64,000 nt of DNA from Aquipuribacter sp051216895 (lineage in GTDB: Bacteria; Actinomycetota; Actinomycetes; Actinomycetales; JBBAYJ01): assembly GCF_051216895.1 (NCBI RefSeq), contig NZ_JBPKAO010000013.1, positions 62,001 to 126,000 of the forward strand, read 5' to 3'. Below the pieces are notes generated by a model that was not told where the DNA came from, did not search any database, and saw only the letters and a list, made by a program, of their open reading frames with translations. Of the stretch, positions 60,350 to 64,000 are shown piece by piece. The position numbers were made by a program, and so were the translations under genes. Numbering within the stretch: the stretch's first letter is position 1; each line of letters begins with the position of its first letter.

Positions 60350-60370
60350 CCCCCTGCGTGCCTCAGGGGG
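60350..60370. terminator. Terminator between methyltransferase and lipoprotein genes
   Basis: CCCCCTG (60350-60356) and CAGGGGG (60364-60370) form a 7-bp GC stem between convergent genes; the right arm overlaps the lipoprotein stop codon. Confidence 0.55.
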
Positions 60371-60827
60371 CGCCGACCACGAACACCCCGCCGACGATCT
60401 CGCCCTCGACCGGGACCGGCTCGTCGGTCCACGAGACGTCGCCCTCGGTCGTGGTGGCCGCCCCGACGGTGGCCGCCCCGACGGTGGCCCCGCTCTCGTC
60501 GAGCGCGATCGACGCCCCGCCGCACTGGGGCGGGAAGGACTCCGCCAGCGCCTCGCACAACCTGGCCCCGTCGCCGTCGTCCAGGTAGTACCCGCTCATG
60601 AGGAACGGTCCCTCGACCCCCGCGGCCAGGGCGTCCGCCACGGGCAGGGACCCGTCCGGCCCGGACTCGGGACCGCCGGTGCCGGTGGGCATGTCGGCGC
60701 AGTCGGTCGCGCCCTCCAGGCACGCCCCGGCGGCGCCGTCACCGGTGGTCGCGCCGTCGTCAGCCCCGCACGCCGTCAGCAGCAGCAGCGCGGCGACCGT
60801 CCCCGTCGCCTGCAGGTATCTCGTCAT
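60363..60827 (-). CDS. Small hypothetical lipoprotein
   Basis: 154 residues. N-terminal signal with lipobox LLLLTACG, then a low-complexity Gly/Asp/Thr region with cysteines (ACLEGATDCADM) and a globular end. A 15-bp tandem duplication encodes TVGAATVGAAT. No family recognised. It overlaps the 3' end of the Brp/Blh gene by 68 bp in another frame, a large overlap for this genome. Confidence 0.7.
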   Translation of the reverse strand: MTRYLQATGTVAALLLLTACGADDGATTGDGAAGACLEGATDCADMPTGTGGPESGPDGSLPVADALAAGVEGPFLMSGYYLDDGDGARLCEALAESFPPQCGGASIALDESGATVGAATVGAATTTEGDVSWTDEPVPVEGEIVGGVFVVGAP

Positions 60828-61944
60828 GGTCGTTGGACGTCGCCGGCCCGGCTGCGGTTCCGGGGGCCGGGACGGGCTCGGTCGGCACCTTCCGGGCCCT
60901 CGCCGCCCTGACCTCCAGGACGGCCACCGCGACGCTGTGGGGGACCGTGAGCGCCCAGATCACCGCGAGCAGGCCACCCAGGACGGTGGCCCCGGTCAAC
61001 CCGAGCGCGACCGCCACGACGAGCACCCCGACGGTGGCGGGCACGCCCGCCCACGCGGAGTCCAGCACCTCGCGCAGCGGCCGGTCGACGTGACGGGCGC
61101 TCGGTGCCCCCGTGGGCCCGCGCAGGACCTGGGCCAGGCGCGACTGGTGGCGCAGCGCGTGCCAGAACGCGAAGAAGACGGCGAACGCGATCAGCGGGTG
61201 CGCCAGCGCGGCCAGCGCGGTCAGGGCGGCGAGCTCGGTGGCCACCGTGGCGGCCCGGTGGTCGCCGCGGACCGAGGCCGCCACGCACCACAGCACGGCG
61301 GTCACCCCGACGACGACCAGCACGTCGGCCAGCAGCGGCAGCGGTCCCAGCACCGGCGCCAGCCGCGGGTCGACCGCCGTCAGGGCGGCGCCGGCCTCGC
61401 GGGAGGCCAGCGGCAGCACCACGACCACGGCCCCGCCGAGCGAGGCCACCCAGGCCAGCGGGTCCGTCCAGCCGCGGGCCAGGCCGCGCTCCACGGCGAC
61501 CCCGGCCTCACCGGTGGCGAAGTGCGCCACGCTCAGGACGAGGAACAGCGCGAACCCGGCTCGGGGGGCCATCAGGTAGGCGGTGAGGCTGAGCAGGGCC
61601 AGCGTGACGTAACCGGTGACGAACCGGGTGCTCAGCCCGCGGAACGACGCGACGACGGGCGCGCCCCGCAGCCGGTCCAGCCGACCCGCGAGCCGGCCGC
61701 CCCTGGTCGCGCCCCGGTCGTGGCGGTCGCGAGCGTCGGGGGCGTCGGGGCGGCCGGCCAGGAGCACCAGGTGGTCCAGCGCCCCGTGGGGGCTGCCGAG
61801 GGCGATGAGCAGGACCGCCACGGCTCCGGCCACCCCGGTGCGCCACGGCTCGCCGAACGGCGCCAGCAGGACCGAGACCGCGATGCCGACGACGACGGCC
61901 ACGGTTCCGGTGCGGGTGATGCGGTCGTGCGCCACCAACGGCAT
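60760..61944 (-). CDS. Brp/Blh-family beta-carotene 15,15'-dioxygenase
   Basis: 394 residues with seven to nine membrane helices. Metal-binding histidines of the family are visible in GSPHGALDHLVL, SVAHFATGE, FFAFWHALRHQSRL and LTVPHSVAV. These enzymes split beta-carotene into two retinal molecules, usually for microbial rhodopsins. No rhodopsin or carotenoid gene is in the window. The last 25 residues overlap the lipoprotein gene. ATG 61944 gives MPLVAHDRI. Confidence 0.87.
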   Translation of the reverse strand: MPLVAHDRITRTGTVAVVVGIAVSVLLAPFGEPWRTGVAGAVAVLLIALGSPHGALDHLVLLAGRPDAPDARDRHDRGATRGGRLAGRLDRLRGAPVVASFRGLSTRFVTGYVTLALLSLTAYLMAPRAGFALFLVLSVAHFATGEAGVAVERGLARGWTDPLAWVASLGGAVVVVLPLASREAGAALTAVDPRLAPVLGPLPLLADVLVVVGVTAVLWCVAASVRGDHRAATVATELAALTALAALAHPLIAFAVFFAFWHALRHQSRLAQVLRGPTGAPSARHVDRPLREVLDSAWAGVPATVGVLVVAVALGLTGATVLGGLLAVIWALTVPHSVAVAVLEVRAARARKVPTEPVPAPGTAAGPATSNDHDEIPAGDGDGRRAAAADGVRG

Positions 61945-62024
61945 GGACCCAGCCTGCGACCCCGCCGGGCATCGCACAACCCGACCGGGGCCGACCCGTC
62001 CGCCCGCGGCCCAGCACGGCTCGC

Positions 62025-63005
62025 TCAGAGCAGGTCCACGTCCAGCCAGACCGTGCCCGCGGCGACGTCGAAGGACCCGCCCCAGCGCGCCGGCAGCACG
62101 ACCACCCCGCCGGGACCCAGGTCGTGCGGCACGGCGGGGTGCTGCAGCGCACCGGACACCACGACGACCACGCGGGGGTGGTCGCGCTGCGGCACGTGGG
62201 TACGACCGGGGAGGGCAGCGGTGGACCGGCTGATCCGGTAGTGCCTGGTGTCGACCAGCAGGCCGTCGCCACGGCGCGGGGCCGGCGGGTCCAGGTTGAC
62301 CCACCACTCCGCCCGCAGGCACAGCATGGCCTCGTCGTGGTGCAGGGTGCGCGGGGCCCGGTCGTACTCCTGCGTCCAGTCGTACACCCGGTACGTGGTG
62401 TCGGACGGGGTCTGCGGCTCCGCGACCACGACCCCGGCGCCCAGGGCGTGGAGCAGCCCGGCGGGGACGTGGTGCACGTCGCCCACCCGGGCGGGGACCC
62501 GCCGGATCATGGGCACCACGGCCGGGGTGCCGAACGCGGCGTCGAAGTCGTCCGGACCGACACCGCTGTGCACGCCCAGCATCAGCTCGGCGCCGGGCTC
62601 GGCGTGCACCACCACCCACGACTCGGTCTTCAGCTGCGCGCCCGGCAACCGGTCGAGGACCGCCGCCGACGGGTGCACCTGCAGCGACAGGTTCTCCCGT
62701 GCGTCCAGGTGCTTGAGCAGCAGGGGGAACCGGCCGCCGGCGGCGGGCTCCACCAGCCCGAGCAGGTCCTCGCGGTGCGAGGCGACCAGCTCGCCCAGGG
62801 TGCGGCCGGTGAACGGGCCGTGGGCGACCCGCGACACCGGGTCGGTGACGTCGGTGGCGGACGGGTCCAGGTCCGCGACGTCCCAGGACTCGCCGACCGG
62901 CACGTCCGGTGGCAGGTCCCGCCCCAGCTCGGCCAGCCGGCGCCCACCCCACGGCTTCGGCACCAGACGGGGGGTGAGGACGAGCGGGCCCAGGGTCACG
63001 GCCAC
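62025..63005 (-). CDS. manA: Mannose-6-phosphate isomerase, class I
   Basis: 326 residues from GTG 63005. Zinc ligands are visible as Gln-His in LQVHPSAAVL, Glu in LKTESWVVVHAEPG and His in VPAGLLHALGAG. N-terminal PKPWGGRRLAE is the family start. The enzyme interconverts fructose-6-P and mannose-6-P and so supplies GDP-mannose, possibly for the glycan operon at the window's left end. The next gene starts 67 bp upstream. Confidence 0.92.
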   Translation of the reverse strand: MAVTLGPLVLTPRLVPKPWGGRRLAELGRDLPPDVPVGESWDVADLDPSATDVTDPVSRVAHGPFTGRTLGELVASHREDLLGLVEPAAGGRFPLLLKHLDARENLSLQVHPSAAVLDRLPGAQLKTESWVVVHAEPGAELMLGVHSGVGPDDFDAAFGTPAVVPMIRRVPARVGDVHHVPAGLLHALGAGVVVAEPQTPSDTTYRVYDWTQEYDRAPRTLHHDEAMLCLRAEWWVNLDPPAPRRGDGLLVDTRHYRISRSTAALPGRTHVPQRDHPRVVVVVSGALQHPAVPHDLGPGGVVVLPARWGGSFDVAAGTVWLDVDLL

Positions 63006-63072
63006 CAGGGTCCCACCCGGCCGGGGCTGCGTCCGGACGACCGACGACCCTCGCCCGGACGGTGCACCGGGA

Positions 63073-63984
63073 TCAGTGCCAGACGGTGCGGCGACCGCGC
63101 TGCTGCGGGGCCCGGCTGGTCTGCCAGACCCGACGCCAGCGGGCGACGTCGGGACCGCTGGCCGGCGCGTTGCCCTCGCCCGCGGCGCGCAGCCGGGCCG
63201 AGAACCAGTCGTTGCTGTCCTCGTCCAGCAGCCCGGCCAGGGCCGCCTCGACCCGCTTGCCGAAGTCGCGGGGCCCCTCGCCCTGGACGGGGGTCACGGG
63301 CTCGCCGTAACGGATGCTCACCGGCGGACGACCGCGGCTGGGCCAGGACTGCTCGTGCGGCATGGCGTTGAACGAGCCACGGATGGCGATCGGCACGACG
63401 GGCACCCCGTAGGTGGTGGCCATGAACGCCGCGCCGAGCTTGAACTGCCCCGTCCAGCCGTCCCTCGACCGCGTCCCCTCGGGGTAGACGACGATCGACC
63501 AGCCGTCCTTGAGCAGGTAGCCGGGGGTGCTCGACAGCGACCCGCCGCGACGCTCGATGGGGAAGGTGTTGAACAGCACCGCCGACCCGGCCGCGCGCCA
63601 CCAGGTGTCGAAGAAGTAGTCCGCCGCCGCCGCGACGGCGGTCTTGCGGCGCCACCGGGCGGGCAGGGTGTTCATGATCAGCGGGGTGTCGACGTGCGAG
63701 GTGTGGTTGGCGACGAACACCACCGGGCCCTGCACGCGGTCCAGCACGTCCAGGCCGTGCGCCTTGACCGAGACCTGCGAGCGGAGCAGCCCGTTCATGC
63801 CGACGCCGAGGACGACCTCGCGGACGCCGCGCATGAGCGGCGTGCGGGCCCAGCGGGTCGGGAAGACGCGCGTCGACCGGGCGGGGACGTACGGCTCGGC
63901 CGAGCGCGGCACCAGGGCCTTGCGCCCGACGCCCCAGCGCCAGCCGCGGGCGACGGTGCGGACGTCGCGGACGCCGTCCCGCAC
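63073..63984 (-). CDS. PlsC-type lysophospholipid acyltransferase (may extend past window)
   Basis: 303 residues if started at GTG 63984; the frame stays open to the right edge, so the true start may be outside. Acyltransferase motif I NHTSHVDTP (Hx4D) and motif III VVYPEGTRSRDG are intact, with GVPVVPIAIRGSF as motif IV. No clear membrane helix except one hydrophobic patch. It transfers an acyl chain to lysophosphatidate or a similar acceptor at the membrane. Confidence 0.88.
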   Translation of the reverse strand: MRDGVRDVRTVARGWRWGVGRKALVPRSAEPYVPARSTRVFPTRWARTPLMRGVREVVLGVGMNGLLRSQVSVKAHGLDVLDRVQGPVVFVANHTSHVDTPLIMNTLPARWRRKTAVAAAADYFFDTWWRAAGSAVLFNTFPIERRGGSLSSTPGYLLKDGWSIVVYPEGTRSRDGWTGQFKLGAAFMATTYGVPVVPIAIRGSFNAMPHEQSWPSRGRPPVSIRYGEPVTPVQGEGPRDFGKRVEAALAGLLDEDSNDWFSARLRAAGEGNAPASGPDVARWRRVWQTSRAPQQRGRRTVWH

Positions 63985-64000
63985 CCACGAGGTGGGCGTG

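Overview
This is a high-GC (roughly 70-75%) actinobacterial chromosome segment. The clues are the HspR-controlled dnaK and clpB loci with HAIR operators, heavy GTG start use, translationally coupled ATGA/GTGA gene overlaps, a WhiB-like protein and a Dcd resembling the mycobacterial enzyme. I cannot name a genus. One 151-base run of N (17894-18044) marks an assembly gap.

Layout. (1) 1-5.5 kb, chromosome: a minus-strand GT4 glycosyltransferase / alpha-barrel protein / GH130 operon, then a ferredoxin-NADP reductase and a zinc alcohol (formaldehyde-type) dehydrogenase. (2) 5.6-29.9 kb: a 24-kb integrative and conjugative element in the 3' half of tRNA-Gly(CCC), bounded by a perfect 48-bp direct repeat (5605-5652 and 29833-29880). 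Its left side is actinomycete-AICE-like (Int, Xis, HUH-type Rep, WhiB-like, FtsK/TraB translocase, SCO3933-family protein, XRE regulator plus creatininase-like enzyme). Its right side is a cell-envelope-spanning type IV secretion module of the Tn916/FA kind (two-TM pilin-like protein, TcpE-like, VirB4, VirB6-like, VirB8/TcpC-like, transglycosylase-NlpC/P60). The middle is cargo: four short unknown genes or remnants, a RuvB-like AAA ATPase and a low-GC MmeI-type single-chain restriction-modification enzyme. (3) 30-42 kb, chromosome: MOSC, NmrA-like, glutathionyl-hydroquinone-reductase-like, MASE1-PAS-GGDEF, dCTP deaminase, an EAL-like protein and a heterodisulfide-reductase-like Fe-S membrane protein. 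(4) 42-53 kb: heat-shock region dnaK-grpE-(EAL/HDOD)-dnaJ-hspR, an alanine:cation symporter, a HAD hydrolase and clpB, with HspR sites before dnaK and clpB. (5) 53-64 kb: sugar porter, secreted M28 peptidase, DUF368 transporter, xthA, SDR, pyrE, SpoU methyltransferase, lipoprotein, Brp/Blh carotene dioxygenase, manA and a PlsC acyltransferase.

How the element probably works. Int and Xis move it in and out of the tRNA gene, Rep replicates or nicks it, and FtsK moves the DNA. The VirB4/VirB6-like envelope machinery and the wall hydrolase would open a channel. The XRE regulator and the inverted-repeat operator at 12482-12512 probably control the divergent promoters.

Most unusual features. The MmeI cargo is flanked by two diverged copies of a roughly 230-bp structured repeat. 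Every mispair in the three long helices is C.A on the plus strand, which is G.U on the minus strand, and one base pair is fully compensated between copies. Three 11-bp iterons sharing an 8-mer lie next to the left copy, reminiscent of FtsK/TraB recognition repeats. A RuvB-like ATPase with an altered Walker A motif closes an operon of unknown small genes. In the chromosome, an EAL-HDOD signalling gene sits inside the dnaK heat-shock locus.
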